Assembly: GCF_019711535.1 (NCBI RefSeq)
Contig: NZ_JAIGNP010000003.1
Span: 806,001-870,000 of the forward strand
Direction of reading: 5' to 3'
Source: Qipengyuania aestuarii
Lineage (GTDB): Bacteria > Pseudomonadota > Alphaproteobacteria > Sphingomonadales > Sphingomonadaceae
DNA: 64,000 bases
The notes under the pieces were generated by a model. That model did no database searches. It had not been told where the DNA came from and saw only the letters and a program-made list of their open reading frames with translations. Position 1 is the stretch's first letter, and every line of letters starts with the position of its first letter. This document shows, piece by piece, positions 26,426-36,021 of this stretch. The translations under genes were made by a program, and so were the position numbers.

Positions 26426-27181
26426 ATGACGCCGGCCTCTTCCAAACCCCGCCACGGCCTTGAGGAACTGACCGAAAAGGAGAAGGAAACCCTTCGCCTG
26501 ATGGCCCGTGGCCACGATGCGAAATCGATGGCGAGAGAGCTTTCGCGCTCGGTCCACACGATCAATGAAAGGCTGCGTGTTGCCCGCCGCAAGCTCGACG
26601 TGACCAGCAGCCGCGAGGCGGCCCGCCTGCTGTTCGAGAGCGAGGCCGATTCCTACAAAAACCCTGTATACGAAAGTTTGCGGGATGCCGAAGCACGGCA
26701 AACAACCGAGTTACCTCCCACTACCAAACCGGCCCGCAACCGGGCCATCGTGATCGGAGGTATTCTCATGTCCTTACTCGCTGCCGCGCTATTTCTGGCT
26801 ACCCCCCTCATTTTCCAGGAAGCGGGTTCTCCCGCATCCGAAACCACCGCGCGCGATGCTGCCGTCGAAGCGGCTGCCCGCAATTGGCTGGAGCTTGGCG
26901 ATGCTGGCAACTGGCAGGCCAGCTTCGCTGCGGCCGGAGAAAGCTTCCGCACGGCGAATACGGTCGAAGGCTGGACCGACGCTTCGGAAGATGTGCGCGT
27001 CCCGCTTGGGGCGGTGATTTCGCGCAACCTTGCCACGGTGCGCTTCCTCAACGCGCCGCCTAGCGGTTTCATGGAGGTCACTTTTCACACGCGCTTTGCC
27101 AACAAGGCCGATGCTGTCGAGACCGTGACGCTGGTGAAAGAAGAGGGCCAGTGGAAAGCGGTCGGTATCCTGATCGACTGA
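26426..27181 (+). CDS. LuxR-type HTH protein with membrane anchor and DUF4019 domain
   Basis: A 251-residue fusion. Residues about 10-70 form a LuxR/GerE helix-turn-helix (LTEKEKETLRLMARG and SRSVHTINERLRVARRKLDV), followed by a linker, a membrane helix (AIVIGGILMSLLAAALFLATP) and a C-terminal DUF4019 domain (about 145-250) beginning AARNWLELGDAGNWQASFAA. Orientation suggests that the HTH is in the cytoplasm and DUF4019 in the periplasm, like a one-component membrane regulator. The start ATG at 26426 has AGGAAGGA directly before it; an upstream ATG at 26402 is possible. The target genes are unknown. Confidence 0.82.
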   Translation: MTPASSKPRHGLEELTEKEKETLRLMARGHDAKSMARELSRSVHTINERLRVARRKLDVTSSREAARLLFESEADSYKNPVYESLRDAEARQTTELPPTTKPARNRAIVIGGILMSLLAAALFLATPLIFQEAGSPASETTARDAAVEAAARNWLELGDAGNWQASFAAAGESFRTANTVEGWTDASEDVRVPLGAVISRNLATVRFLNAPPSGFMEVTFHTRFANKADAVETVTLVKEEGQWKAVGILID

Positions 27182-27194
27182 CCGGCGCTCGTCC

Positions 27195-28004
27195 TTACGA
27201 CTGCCTTCCCTCCATCGCTGACCACAGCCGCTCGGCAAGCTGGTCGAGCGGCACCCAGTGTTTGCCGCCGCGCAAATTGATAACCGTGACGTTGTTGCCG
27301 CCAGCCTGTTCGAGCAGGGCCGCCGCCGATGGGGCCACGACATCGTCCTCGCTGCCGTGCAGCAGCAGCACGGGTTCCTCCACGCGGCGGATCGCAGCGC
27401 GGTTGTCATAGCGGTCCTTGACGAAGGCCCGCGCCAGTTTCGGGACCATCGATCTGAGATCGGTAAAGGCGCCCATCGTCGCAACCGCTTCGACCTCGTG
27501 CCGCGCGGCCATTTCCAGCGCCACGGCCCCGCCGAGCGAAAATCCGAAAAGATAGAGCCGCTTGTCTGGATGCAATTCGCGCGCCTTGGCCATCCACGCC
27601 TCGGCATCGCGCATCAACCCTTCCTCGCTCGGCTTGCCGGGATTGTCGCCGAAGCCGCGATAGGAAGCGACGAGAACCCCGCGCCCGCCGATGCGCAGGG
27701 GCTCGGCGCGGGCTGCCATGACGAGATGATTGTAGGAATTGCCGTGGAAGACGATGACCAGCTGGTCCACGGGCGCGACCGGCGGCCAATAGGCGCCTTC
27801 GAGCACCAACCCGTCTTGCGTCCGGGCCGAAATCGTCTCCGGCGGGTCACCGCGAAAGGATACTTCGGTATCCGCCAGGGCGACGGGTTCGTAAATCCGG
27901 TCCGCAACCGGATTGGCCAGAACCGGGGCGGCAGCGAGGCAGCAAAAGAAGGCGCCGCAAGAAACGAGGGCTCCTGATGCTGCGATCCGTGCCATTGCCT
28001 TCAC
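27195..28004 (-). CDS. Exported alpha/beta hydrolase
   Basis: A 269-residue protein with a signal peptide (VSCGAFFCCLAAAPVLANP). The hydrolase core shows FHGNSYNHLVMA near 86-97, SYRGFGDNPGKPSEEG, the nucleophile elbow FGFSLGGAVA (Ser in GFSLGG) and a late LHGSEDDVVAPS and GGKHWVPLD, giving Asp and His of a triad. It resembles the YqiA/BEM46-like group. Substrate unknown. The GTG at 28004 has GGGAG at a good distance; an ATG 9 bases inside is the alternative. Confidence 0.83.
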   Translation of the reverse strand: MKAMARIAASGALVSCGAFFCCLAAAPVLANPVADRIYEPVALADTEVSFRGDPPETISARTQDGLVLEGAYWPPVAPVDQLVIVFHGNSYNHLVMAARAEPLRIGGRGVLVASYRGFGDNPGKPSEEGLMRDAEAWMAKARELHPDKRLYLFGFSLGGAVALEMAARHEVEAVATMGAFTDLRSMVPKLARAFVKDRYDNRAAIRRVEEPVLLLHGSEDDVVAPSAAALLEQAGGNNVTVINLRGGKHWVPLDQLAERLWSAMEGRQS

Positions 28005-28062
28005 TCGCTACTCCCGCTCGCCGCATCCGGTTGCGACCGAAGCCGCACCGCCAATACAGCCA

Positions 28063-28788
28063 TTAATACATATGCTGGCCGCCATTGATGCTCATCGTCG
28101 ATCCGGTGACGAATTCACCATGCTCGGAGACGAGGAAGCTCACCCCGCGGGCGATCTCGCTCGCCTTGCCGAGGCGGCCGACTGGGATCTTGGCGACGAT
28201 CTTTTCCAGCACCGGTTCGGGCACGGCAGCGACCATGTCGGTGTCGATGTAACCCGGCGCGATGGCGTTGACGGTGATGCCGAAACGCGCGCCTTCCTGC
28301 GCCAGCGCCTTGGTGAAGCCGTGGATCCCGCTCTTGGCGGCGGCATAATTGACCTGGCCATACTGGCCCGCCTGCCCGTTGATCGATCCGATATTCACGA
28401 TCCGGCCCCAGCCGCGTTCCTTCATTCCGGCAAAGGTCGCCTTGGCCATGTTGAAGCAGCCGCCCAGATTGGTGCGCATGACCGCATCCCAATCGTCATA
28501 GCTCATTTTAAGCAGCGTGCCGTCACGCGTGATCCCGGCGTTGTTGACCACGATCTCGATCGGGCCGTGTTCGTCCTCGACCTTTTTGCAGGCGGACTGC
28601 ACCGCCTCGAAATCGCCGACGTCGAACTTGACCGTGGGGATGCCGGTCTCGTCGGTGAATTTCTTCGCCGCTTCGTCATTTCCGGCATAATTGGCAATCA
28701 CAATGCATTCGCGCTCGTCGCGCAAGCGTTCGCAGATGGCGCGGCCGATTCCGCGCGTACCACCCGTCACAATCGCAATACGTCCCAT
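28063..28788 (-). CDS. phaB: Acetoacetyl-CoA reductase
   Basis: A 241-residue short-chain dehydrogenase using NADPH. The cofactor motif is TGGTRGIG, the catalytic set is NIGSINGQAGQYGQ with Ser, then YAAAKSG with Tyr and Lys. The sequence NYAGNDEAAKKF and GYIDTDMVAAVP match PhaB/PhbB, which makes (R)-3-hydroxybutyryl-CoA for polyhydroxybutyrate. No phaA or phaC is seen beside it; a thiolase occurs about 18 kb away. A GAGAGG ribosome-binding site precedes the ATG. Confidence 0.9.
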   Translation of the reverse strand: MGRIAIVTGGTRGIGRAICERLRDERECIVIANYAGNDEAAKKFTDETGIPTVKFDVGDFEAVQSACKKVEDEHGPIEIVVNNAGITRDGTLLKMSYDDWDAVMRTNLGGCFNMAKATFAGMKERGWGRIVNIGSINGQAGQYGQVNYAAAKSGIHGFTKALAQEGARFGITVNAIAPGYIDTDMVAAVPEPVLEKIVAKIPVGRLGKASEIARGVSFLVSEHGEFVTGSTMSINGGQHMY

Positions 28789-28924
28789 CCAATCCTCTCC
28801 TCGCAATTTTTCGCGCTGTTTGGAGTAGCCTTACGCAAGATTACGACAGCGTAAAGACAATGCGCACGCCGAGGGGCGAGGATTCAATCGTATTCTTGCT
28901 GGAAAAGCCGCGCGGAGCGGAAGA

Positions 28925-29692
28925 TCAGAAGCGGATCTGCGTTCCGACATAGACCGCCTGATCATCCTCGATCCCGTCGGTCAGCGGGTTGAGGCGGTCG
29001 CGTTCCTGCGACAGGCGGACACCGGCCGTCACATCGAGATTGCGGCTCAGGCTGTATGCGCCGCCCAGATCGACACGCTGCGAACCGGCACCTTCGACCG
29101 TCAGCGGAGCCGTACCGGCATTGTCCCGGTTCTGGAGCGAGATGCGCGATTTGAAGCGGCTCGGTTTGCCGTCATCATCCGAATCGTCGAAGCTGCGCAG
29201 GTCGGGCATGGCGAAATCCTTCACCTTGTCACCGATACTCGCGGCCGCAACGCTGCGGGTCGGCTGGGCGAAGCTCTGATAGCCGCGGGCGATGCCAAGA
29301 TTGTAACGCGCGGCGACCATCGACAGTCCGCTGTCGGGGCCTGCGCTCTTGGCCAGGGTTTCTGCCGGGCTGCGGCCGGACAGCGTGCGGGCGGTTGCCG
29401 CGTCCACGCGAACCGCGAAGTTCACCGTCCGCTCACGCGCCGGGGCTGGCTTGTTGGCGGGGGTGAAGCGCAGGGCATCCTTGCCCACCAGCTTGGCCAC
29501 CTTCTGCGCCAGTTCGGGATCGACACCGGCGGGCGTGAAGGACAGGAATTCCGTGGCTGCGGGCTGAACCGAATCGCTCTGTACCGAGGAAACGGCCATG
29601 CCGGCGCCGGGAATGGCGAGAGCCAGACCGGCAACAGCAAGCAGCGCCGGCGCGAACCGACCCTTACCTGTGCTGTTTCTGGACTTGCCCAT
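28925..29692 (-). CDS. Putative outer-membrane or periplasmic protein
   Basis: A 255-residue protein with a signal peptide (FAPALLAVAGLALAIPGAGM, cleavage near AVSS). The last part (SRFKSRISLQNRD, AYSLSRNLDVTAGVRLSQER, AVYVGTQIRF) alternates polar and hydrophobic residues and ends in Phe, as in an outer-membrane beta-barrel. I do not recognise the family. The start MGKSRNSTGKG has GAGAGGCGTTCG before it, which favours it over an ATG 33 bases upstream with no ribosome-binding site. A palindrome at 29732-29743 lies in its promoter region. Confidence 0.75.
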   Translation of the reverse strand: MGKSRNSTGKGRFAPALLAVAGLALAIPGAGMAVSSVQSDSVQPAATEFLSFTPAGVDPELAQKVAKLVGKDALRFTPANKPAPARERTVNFAVRVDAATARTLSGRSPAETLAKSAGPDSGLSMVAARYNLGIARGYQSFAQPTRSVAAASIGDKVKDFAMPDLRSFDDSDDDGKPSRFKSRISLQNRDNAGTAPLTVEGAGSQRVDLGGAYSLSRNLDVTAGVRLSQERDRLNPLTDGIEDDQAVYVGTQIRF

Positions 29693-30039
29693 CGAACGCC
29701 TCTCTGCCCCTATCGCGGTGTTCATGCCGTTATACCACGGTATCCGCTTAATGGTTCCCGAACATCGCACCACATGTTTTCATGTAAGCGACTCCGGTAT
29801 TTCAGAAGATTAGGTCTTCGATCCGAATAATTCCAGCTTTTCCACAAGCATCGCCCTTTTGGCGCAAATAGTGTTGCCCTGCGCACACAGGGTGCCGCTT
29901 GCGAGGGCCGCGATTAAGGACGCATTCACGCGTCCGGTAGTGTCTGTGCGCGTGGCCCGGCGGGGCAAAGGCAGTGCTTGCCCCTGTCTGCCCAGCCATT
30001 ATAGAGCCGCAACGACATATTCCGATCCAAGGACCGTTC
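29693..30039. other. 347-base gene-free divergent region
   Basis: No convincing protein-coding frame or known RNA is seen. It contains a palindrome with arms ATACC and GGTAT (29732-29743), a small hairpin ACATG-TTTT-CATGT near 29772-29785, and CCCTG-CGCACA-CAGGG near 29878-29893. It must hold the promoters of the outer-membrane protein gene and of the DUF3576 lipoprotein gene; their positions are unclear. Confidence 0.5.
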
Positions 30040-30489
30040 ATGACCGCATACCGTAATCTCCGCCGTCCCGCCGCCATCGCCCTTGTCGGCGTGGCCAGCA
30101 TCGGCCTTGCGGCATGCAGCAGCGGCAATCGCCCGCAGGCCGATCTGGCCGCGGCGCAGGTATCGACCATCGGCGTGAACTCCTATCTTTGGCGCGCCAG
30201 CCTCGAAGCGGTCAGCTTCGCGCCGCTGCTGCAGGCCGACAGTGCCGGCGGCGTGATCGTGACCGACTGGTATGCCAATCCCGGCAATCCGGGCGAACGG
30301 GTGAAGATGACCGTTTCCATCCTCGATACCGACCTGCGCGCCGATGCGCTGCGCGTCGCCGCTAGCCGCCAAGTCAATCAGGGCGGCACCTGGGTCGATG
30401 CGCCGGTACAGGCCGCCACCGTGCAGAAGCTGGAAGACATCATCCTGACCAAGGCGCGCGAACTGCGCCGTCAGACGATCTCCAACTAA
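30040..30489 (+). CDS. DUF3576 lipoprotein
   Basis: A 149-residue lipoprotein. The signal ends in a lipobox GLAAC, so the mature protein starts with lipidated Cys followed by SSGNRPQADL. The body, with VNSYLWRASLEAVSFAPL, GGVIVTDWYANPGNPGERV and LRRQTISN, matches DUF3576, an alphaproteobacterial family without assigned function. It precedes leuS by 187 bases; in related genomes the order DUF3576, leuS, lptE, holA is common, which suggests a link to envelope or lipopolysaccharide transport. Confidence 0.88.
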   Translation: MTAYRNLRRPAAIALVGVASIGLAACSSGNRPQADLAAAQVSTIGVNSYLWRASLEAVSFAPLLQADSAGGVIVTDWYANPGNPGERVKMTVSILDTDLRADALRVAASRQVNQGGTWVDAPVQAATVQKLEDIILTKARELRRQTISN

Positions 30490-30525
30490 TTCGGCCGATA
30501 ACGGCCTGCAAACCGGCAATCTCTG

Positions 30526-30575
30526 CGCTTCCGGTGCTCACGACCTTTAAGGTCGCTGCGCTCCGGTTCACGCGC
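30526..30575. repeat. REP-like palindromic element between DUF3576 gene and leuS
   Basis: The core GACCTTTAAGGTC is palindromic around a single T. Flanks CTTCCGGTGCTCAC and GCTGCGCTCCGG are partly complementary, so the whole element forms an imperfect hairpin of about 18 pairs. It has the look of the short intergenic palindromes spread in sphingomonad genomes. I see only one copy in this window. Confidence 0.45.
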
Positions 30576-30676
30576 TTACCAATTTTGACCAAGGTCATCT
30601 AAGATTCCGCGCCGTTCTAGGCCGAATTGGTTTTGAACGCCTTCCATTCGCGCCTGAAATCCTTACAGGCGTGCGC

Positions 30677-33190
30677 ATGAGTGACACCCGTTTCAATCCG
30701 GCCGCGGCCGATGCGCGCTGGCAATCCGCATGGGACGAGGCGCAGACCTTCCGCGCCGATAGCGATTCGCCCAAACCCAAGAGCTACGTGCTTGAGATGT
30801 TCCCCTATCCCAGCGGGCGCATTCATATCGGTCATGTGCGCAATTACACGATGGGCGACGTGCTGGCGCGCTTCAAGAAGGCGACCGGGCACGAGGTCCT
30901 GCACCCGATGGGCTGGGACGCCTTCGGCATGCCCGCGGAAAACGCGGCGATGGAAAAGGGCGTGCATCCCGGCGGCTGGACGCGCGACAATATCGAACAC
31001 ATGAAGGCGCAGCTGAAGCGCCTCGGCTTCGCGCTCGACTGGTCACGCGAACTGGCGACCTGCGAGCCCGACTATTACGGCCACGAACAGGCGCTCTTCA
31101 TCGATCTCTACGGAGCGGGGCTCGTCTACCGCAAGGAGAGCGAGGTCAATTGGGACCCGGTCGACATGACAGTGCTCGCCAACGAACAGGTCATCGACGG
31201 CAAGGGCTGGCGCTCGGGCGCCGAGGTCGAGAAGCGCAAGCTCAACCAGTGGTTCCTCAAGATCACCGACTTTGCCGAGGAACTGCTCGAGGGACTGGGC
31301 AGCCTGGAAAACTGGCCCGACAAGGTCCGGCTGATGCAGGAAAACTGGATCGGCAAGTCCAAGGGGCTGGAATTCAGCTTCGACCTGTCGAACGGCGACA
31401 AGCTGCCGGTCTACACCACGCGGCCCGACACGATCTTCGGCGCGAGCTTCGTCGCCGTCGCTGCCGATCATCCGGTGGCGCAGGGGCTGGACAGCGATGA
31501 AGCGCGCGAGTTCATCACGCTGTGCAAGAAGGGCGGCACCACCGCGGCAGAGCTGGAAACGGCGGAGAAGCTCGGCTTCGACACCGGCATCACGGCCAAG
31601 CACCCGTTCACGGGCGCGGACCTGCCGGTCTATATCGCGAATTTCGTGCTGATGGATTACGGCACCGGCGCGATCATGGCCGTGCCGGGGCACGACAGCC
31701 GCGACTTCGAATTCGCCACCAAATACGGCCTGCCGATCCCGCGCGTGGTCGCGCCGAGTGTCGAGCAGGCGGACAAGCCCTTCGACGGCGAGGCCGAGGC
31801 CGGAGAGGGCGTGATCGTCAATTCCGACTTCCTCGACGGGATGGAGATCGAGGACGCCAAGCGCGAGATCATCGCCCGCATCGAACAGCAGGGCCGGGGG
31901 ACAGGCAAGACCGTCTGGCGCCTGCGCGACTGGGGCGTGTCGCGCCAGCGGTACTGGGGCACGCCGATCCCCTTCATCCACTGCGAAAAATGCGGCGTGG
32001 TCCCGGCGCCCAAGGACAGCCTGCCGATCACGCTGCCCGAGGATGTCGACTTCCAGACGCCGGGCAACCCGCTGCTGCGCCACGCCACGTGGAAGCATGT
32101 CGACTGCCCGAAATGCGGCGGCAAGGCGGAGCGCGAGACCGACACGCTCGATACCTTCGTCGATTCCAGCTGGTATTTCCTGCGCTTCGCCAGCCAGCCT
32201 GCCGATAAGCCCTTCGACCAGGAAGAGGTCGCCAAGTGGCTGCCGGTCGAACAGTATATCGGCGGGATCGAACATGCGATCCTGCACCTGCTCTACGCCC
32301 GTTTCTGGACCCGCGCGCTGGCGCATATGGGCCAGATCGAGGTGAAGGAGCCCTTCGCCTCGCTCTTCACGCAAGGCATGGTCACGCATGAGACCTACAG
32401 CCGCAAGGACGGCAGCAAGACGCTCTATTACGCGCCCGACGAGATCAGCCGCGAGGCCGAGCGTGCGCTGCTGAAGGCCGATGGCGGCGAGGTCGAGATC
32501 GGCCGCGTCATCAAGATGTCGAAGTCGAAGAAGAACGTCGTCGATCCCGACACCATCATCGACACATACGGCGCCGACGCGGTGCGCTGGTTCATGCTGT
32601 CCGACAGCCCGCCCGAGCGCGACCTGCCGTGGTCCGAAGCCGGGATCGAGGGCTGCAGCCGCTTCGTGCACCGCTTGTGGCGCCTCTTCTCGGCCCATGA
32701 GCCGCAGGCGCAGGGCGAGGACAAACCGCTCGACCGCAAGACCCACCAGACCGTGGCCGCAGTGGCCGAGGATATCGAGGCGCTGGGCTTCAACAAGGCC
32801 GTCGCCCGGATTTACGAGCTGACCGGCGCGGTCGAGAAGGCGCAAGCCTCCGCCAGCCGCTCCGCCGCGATCCGCAGCCTGGTGCAACTGGTCGCCCCGA
32901 TGATGCCGCATCTCGCCGAAGAAGCCTGGGCGGGCATGGGCATGGACGGCCTGGTGGCCGATGCCGCCTGGCCCGAGGTCGATCCCGCGCTGCTGGTCGA
33001 AGACGAAGTGACCATCGCGGTCCAGCACAAGGGCAAGCTGCGCGACACGCTCACCGCGCCCAAGGGCACGCCTAAGGAAGATCTCGAAGCCATGGCGCTG
33101 GCATCGGAAAAGGTGCAGCGCTCGATCGACGGGGCAGAAGTGCGCAAGGTCATTGTGGTGCCCGACAGATTGGTGAATATCGTCACCTGA
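30677..33190 (+). CDS. leuS: Leucyl-tRNA synthetase
   Basis: An 837-residue class I synthetase. The HIGH signature is in [19 protein letters not shown], the editing domain lies around residues 225-415 (threonine-rich [12 protein letters not shown]), and KMSKSKKNV holds the KMSKS motif. Two Cys pairs (CEKCG and CPKCG) mark a zinc-binding region. The ATG of lptE overlaps its stop as TGATG, so leuS, lptE and holA form one transcript. The start at [12 protein letters not shown] is typical; a GTG six bases upstream is unlikely. Confidence 0.97.
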   Translation: MSDTRFNPAAADARWQSAWDEAQTFRADSDSPKPKSYVLEMFPYPSGRIHIGHVRNYTMGDVLARFKKATGHEVLHPMGWDAFGMPAENAAMEKGVHPGGWTRDNIEHMKAQLKRLGFALDWSRELATCEPDYYGHEQALFIDLYGAGLVYRKESEVNWDPVDMTVLANEQVIDGKGWRSGAEVEKRKLNQWFLKITDFAEELLEGLGSLENWPDKVRLMQENWIGKSKGLEFSFDLSNGDKLPVYTTRPDTIFGASFVAVAADHPVAQGLDSDEAREFITLCKKGGTTAAELETAEKLGFDTGITAKHPFTGADLPVYIANFVLMDYGTGAIMAVPGHDSRDFEFATKYGLPIPRVVAPSVEQADKPFDGEAEAGEGVIVNSDFLDGMEIEDAKREIIARIEQQGRGTGKTVWRLRDWGVSRQRYWGTPIPFIHCEKCGVVPAPKDSLPITLPEDVDFQTPGNPLLRHATWKHVDCPKCGGKAERETDTLDTFVDSSWYFLRFASQPADKPFDQEEVAKWLPVEQYIGGIEHAILHLLYARFWTRALAHMGQIEVKEPFASLFTQGMVTHETYSRKDGSKTLYYAPDEISREAERALLKADGGEVEIGRVIKMSKSKKNVVDPDTIIDTYGADAVRWFMLSDSPPERDLPWSEAGIEGCSRFVHRLWRLFSAHEPQAQGEDKPLDRKTHQTVAAVAEDIEALGFNKAVARIYELTGAVEKAQASASRSAAIRSLVQLVAPMMPHLAEEAWAGMGMDGLVADAAWPEVDPALLVEDEVTIAVQHKGKLRDTLTAPKGTPKEDLEAMALASEKVQRSIDGAEVRKVIVVPDRLVNIVT

Positions 33191-33702
33191 TGCGCCAGTC
33201 TTTCGCCCTCTCGCTCGCCCTGCCGCTCGCATTCGCGATCGGCGGCTGCTCGCTCCAGCCCATGTATGCCGGCGGCGGCAGCGGCGCGGTCGCGCAAGGT
33301 CTGGCCGCGGTCGATGTCCCCCCGATCGAGGGCAAGGCCGGCTGGCTGGTGCGCAGCGCGCTCAACGATCAGCTGGGCGCGGCGGGTACGGGCGAGTTCC
33401 GTTACCGGCTCGAAGTGCGGCTGGACGACAGCCTCGAAGGCCTCGCCGTGGTGGCCGACGATACCGTCAGCCGCGAACGCCGCACCCTGCGCGCGCGCTA
33501 TCAGCTGGTCGATTCGGCGACCGGGGCGATCCTGCTCGATGCGACCGAGGGCGTGGATGCCGGGATCGACGTGGTTTCCAGCGAATTTGCCGTGATCGCG
33601 GCGGAAAACACCGCGCTCGAAAATCTCGCCGTCGAAATCTCCGACCGGATCGTGACCCGCGTGGCCGTGGCGCTTCGTGAAAGGGCGCAGGGCGAACGGT
33701 GA
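33190..33702 (+). CDS. lptE: LPS-assembly lipoprotein LptE
   Basis: A 170-residue outer-membrane lipoprotein. The signal peptide ends IGGC with a lipidated Cys, followed by SLQPMYAGG, a typical LptE start. The body (EFRYRLEVRLDDSLEGLAV, RERRTLRARYQLVDSATGAI) forms the LptE alpha/beta sandwich. LptE sits inside LptD and helps place LPS in the outer membrane. It is tucked between leuS and holA with overlapping ends; lptA and lptC lie about 1 kb away on the other strand. Confidence 0.9.
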   Translation: MRQSFALSLALPLAFAIGGCSLQPMYAGGGSGAVAQGLAAVDVPPIEGKAGWLVRSALNDQLGAAGTGEFRYRLEVRLDDSLEGLAVVADDTVSRERRTLRARYQLVDSATGAILLDATEGVDAGIDVVSSEFAVIAAENTALENLAVEISDRIVTRVAVALRERAQGER

Positions 33703-34742
33703 AACTGACCGGCAAGGATTTCGCTGCCAAGGCGCGCGATGTGGCCGCCAGCTGCGGCGTCTTCTTCTTCTGCGGGCAGGACGAGGCCGGTGCCAGCCAG
33801 GCCGCCAACGACATGGCCGCCATGCTGCCCGATCCGGGCGAGCGGGTGGAAATCCCCGGCGCCGAACTGCGCGCCGATCCGGCCAGGCTGGGAGACGAGG
33901 CCCGTTCCAGCTCGCTGTTCGGGGATACGCGCCACATCTGGTGCCGGGTGGCGGGCGACGAGGCGCATGAGGCGATCAAGATCCTGCTGGAAACGGGCGA
34001 CATGGGGGCTGGCGAGGCCTGCCCGGTGATCGTCGTCGCCACTTCGGCCACCGACAAATCGCGCACCGCCAAGCTGCTGGAAAAGCGCAAGGATGCGGTG
34101 GTGGCCATGTTCTATCCGCCCGATCTGCGCTCGGTCACGCAAAGCGTGCGCGCCATGGGCGATGCGGCGGGCGTGCGGCTGGATGGCGCCGTGGCCGAAC
34201 GCATCGCGCGCGCGGCCAATCTCGACGTGCGGCTGGCGCAGAGCGAGGTGACCAAGCTCGCCACCTATCTCGATGGCAGCCCGCAATCGCCGCGCCCGGC
34301 GGAAATGGAGCATCTCGACGCCGTGGGCGCGGCGAGCGAGGAGGACGGGTTCGCCGGGCTCGTCAACGCCGTGCTGGCGGGGCAGGGGCCCAAGGTGGCG
34401 CAGGAAATCGCGCGGATGAAGCAGATCGGGCTGAACCCGGTCGGCACGCTGCTGGCGATCGAACGGCGCGCGGCGCAGCTGGCGCGGATTTCCGCCGCGC
34501 TGGGCAATCGCCGCTATCAGGATCTCGACAAGGGTGAGAAAGCGCGGCTGGGCATCTTTTGGAAGGAGGAACGCGACATTGCCGAACAGGTCCAGCGCTG
34601 GCGCGGGCCCAAGCTAGACCGGCTGACCCTGCGGCTCACCGAATTGCACCGCGAATTGCTGACCAACAGCCAGGCGTCGGAATTGCTGCTGGCACAGGGG
34701 CTGACGGGCATCGCCCGCGTGGCGGGGGCCGGCCGCCGCTAG
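33699..34742 (+). CDS. holA: DNA polymerase III delta subunit
   Basis: A 347-residue clamp-loader subunit. An N-terminal AAA+-like region begins MKLTGKDFAAKARD, without a Walker A motif as is normal for delta, and the C-terminal collar helices include GLNPVGTLLAIERRAAQLAR. It starts with GTG overlapping the lptE stop (GTGA). The lptE-holA order is conserved in many proteobacteria. Confidence 0.93.
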   Translation: MKLTGKDFAAKARDVAASCGVFFFCGQDEAGASQAANDMAAMLPDPGERVEIPGAELRADPARLGDEARSSSLFGDTRHIWCRVAGDEAHEAIKILLETGDMGAGEACPVIVVATSATDKSRTAKLLEKRKDAVVAMFYPPDLRSVTQSVRAMGDAAGVRLDGAVAERIARAANLDVRLAQSEVTKLATYLDGSPQSPRPAEMEHLDAVGAASEEDGFAGLVNAVLAGQGPKVAQEIARMKQIGLNPVGTLLAIERRAAQLARISAALGNRRYQDLDKGEKARLGIFWKEERDIAEQVQRWRGPKLDRLTLRLTELHRELLTNSQASELLLAQGLTGIARVAGAGRR

Positions 34743-34776
34743 AGCCCGGCGTTAGAACTGGCCGCTAAACCCGCGC

Positions 34777-35331
34777 TCAGTTTTCGGGGACGGAGAACGA
34801 TCCGGTTACGCGCCCGCCCGAAGACGAACTGTTGCCGGTCACGCCCGACGATCCGCTCGCGCGGCCATCCACGCTCGACACGCCGCTGGCCAGGTCGATC
34901 ACCAGCCGCCCGCCGTTCAGCGTATCGCCGCCGCGGTTCAGGCGGACATTGCCCGCCATGGTGATGATACGGCGGTTGAAATCATAGACCGCCGTATCGC
35001 CGCGCGCGCGTTCGTTGCCGCGCGTCACATTCACGCCGCCGGTGGCCATGATCCGCTGGATCTTCAGGCTGCCCGCATCGGAATAGTTCACGATGGTGCG
35101 CGCCGCGTTGAGATTGAGGCCGCCCTGCGTGATCTCGACATTGCCCGACAATACCACGCGGTTCTGCCGGTCCTGCAATTCGATCCGGTCGGCGGCATAG
35201 GATACCGGCGCGTTGGAATTGTGCCCGGCGATCGCCTGGGCGGACAGCTGGATGCCGCCCATTGCGGCCGCGGTCAGGGCAAAGCCCGCCAGCGCGCTTT
35301 TCGCCATGGTGGGGAACTGGCTCTTGATCAT
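34777..35331 (-). CDS. lptA: Periplasmic LPS-bridge protein LptA
   Basis: A 184-residue periplasmic protein with signal peptide (MAKSALAGFALTAAAMGGIQ) and an OstA-type beta-jellyroll (YAADRIELQDRQNRVVLSGN and IMATGGVNVTRGNERARGD). LptA subunits form the bridge that carries LPS from LptC to LptD. It has a low-complexity Ser/Gly tail. The ATG overlaps the lptC stop. It converges with holA with only 34 bases between stops and no obvious terminator. Confidence 0.92.
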   Translation of the reverse strand: MIKSQFPTMAKSALAGFALTAAAMGGIQLSAQAIAGHNSNAPVSYAADRIELQDRQNRVVLSGNVEITQGGLNLNAARTIVNYSDAGSLKIQRIMATGGVNVTRGNERARGDTAVYDFNRRIITMAGNVRLNRGGDTLNGGRLVIDLASGVSSVDGRASGSSGVTGNSSSSGGRVTGSFSVPEN

Positions 35332-35996
35332 GGCATCCTCAGCTTTCCGGGCTCCATGCGCAGCCGCGCATTGCCGGTCAGGGTAACAGTGCGTTGGTCG
35401 AGATCGGCATCGAGCCGGTCGGCGCGGAACGTGCCTGCCGGAACCGCGCCTTCGACGCCGCCCGATCCCTCTAATGTCTTGTCTTTCAGGTCGAGCGATA
35501 CGCCGCTCGCGCTCATGCGATAACCGTCGGCGGCGGCCATCGTCATGGTGCCGTTCACATCGACCACGTCTTCGCGGATATCGTATTGCCCGCCGGGCGC
35601 CTCCACCCGCGCGGGGCCTTCGCTCATCAGCAGGCGGGCGACCAGCTCGTCGAGGCGGACGATCCCCTCCACGCTCGATTTCTGGACCGCTTCGCCCGCC
35701 GTCAGCGAGAAGGGGCGGCCCTGGGCATCCTGTCCGCGATACAGCGCATTGTCGACGCGCAGCCGTTCCTGGATCACCGCCACTTCATTGCGGTCGAGCA
35801 GGAAACTGATCTCGCCGCGCGGGCTCAAGGGGGTGATGATCATCAGCGCGGCAACAATCCCCACGCCCATCGGCAGGAACCGCGCAAGGAAGCGCACCAG
35901 CCGGTCATGGCTGCCGCCGGGCGCAGCGAAATGCTGGCGGCGCGAGCGTAATTGCTGCGCCTCCTGCGTTTCGATCCTGCGCTTGCCGATGGCCAT
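35328..35996 (-). CDS. lptC: LPS-export protein LptC
   Basis: A 222-residue bitopic protein. After a short cytoplasmic N-terminus a single helix (FLPMGVGIVAALMIITPLS) anchors it, and the periplasmic part (FLLDRNEVAVIQERLRVDNA, DVNGTMTMAAADGYRMSASG) is the OstA-like jellyroll that receives LPS from LptBFG and passes it to LptA. Overlap with lptA by ATGA. It follows nrnC by 25 bases in the same direction. Confidence 0.9.
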   Translation of the reverse strand: MAIGKRRIETQEAQQLRSRRQHFAAPGGSHDRLVRFLARFLPMGVGIVAALMIITPLSPRGEISFLLDRNEVAVIQERLRVDNALYRGQDAQGRPFSLTAGEAVQKSSVEGIVRLDELVARLLMSEGPARVEAPGGQYDIREDVVDVNGTMTMAAADGYRMSASGVSLDLKDKTLEGSGGVEGAVPAGTFRADRLDADLDQRTVTLTGNARLRMEPGKLRMP

Positions 35997-36021
35997 GATG
36001 GGGTTGGTGCTCCGCTAAGCC

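Noticed and set aside
31043..33232. Long open frame opposite leuS (about 729 codons)
   Set aside because: It is a shadow of the GC-rich leuS coding strand; it lacks a ribosome-binding site and any family motif. Similar long antisense frames opposite yqiK, thiolase, gltB and thrS were rejected for the same reason.
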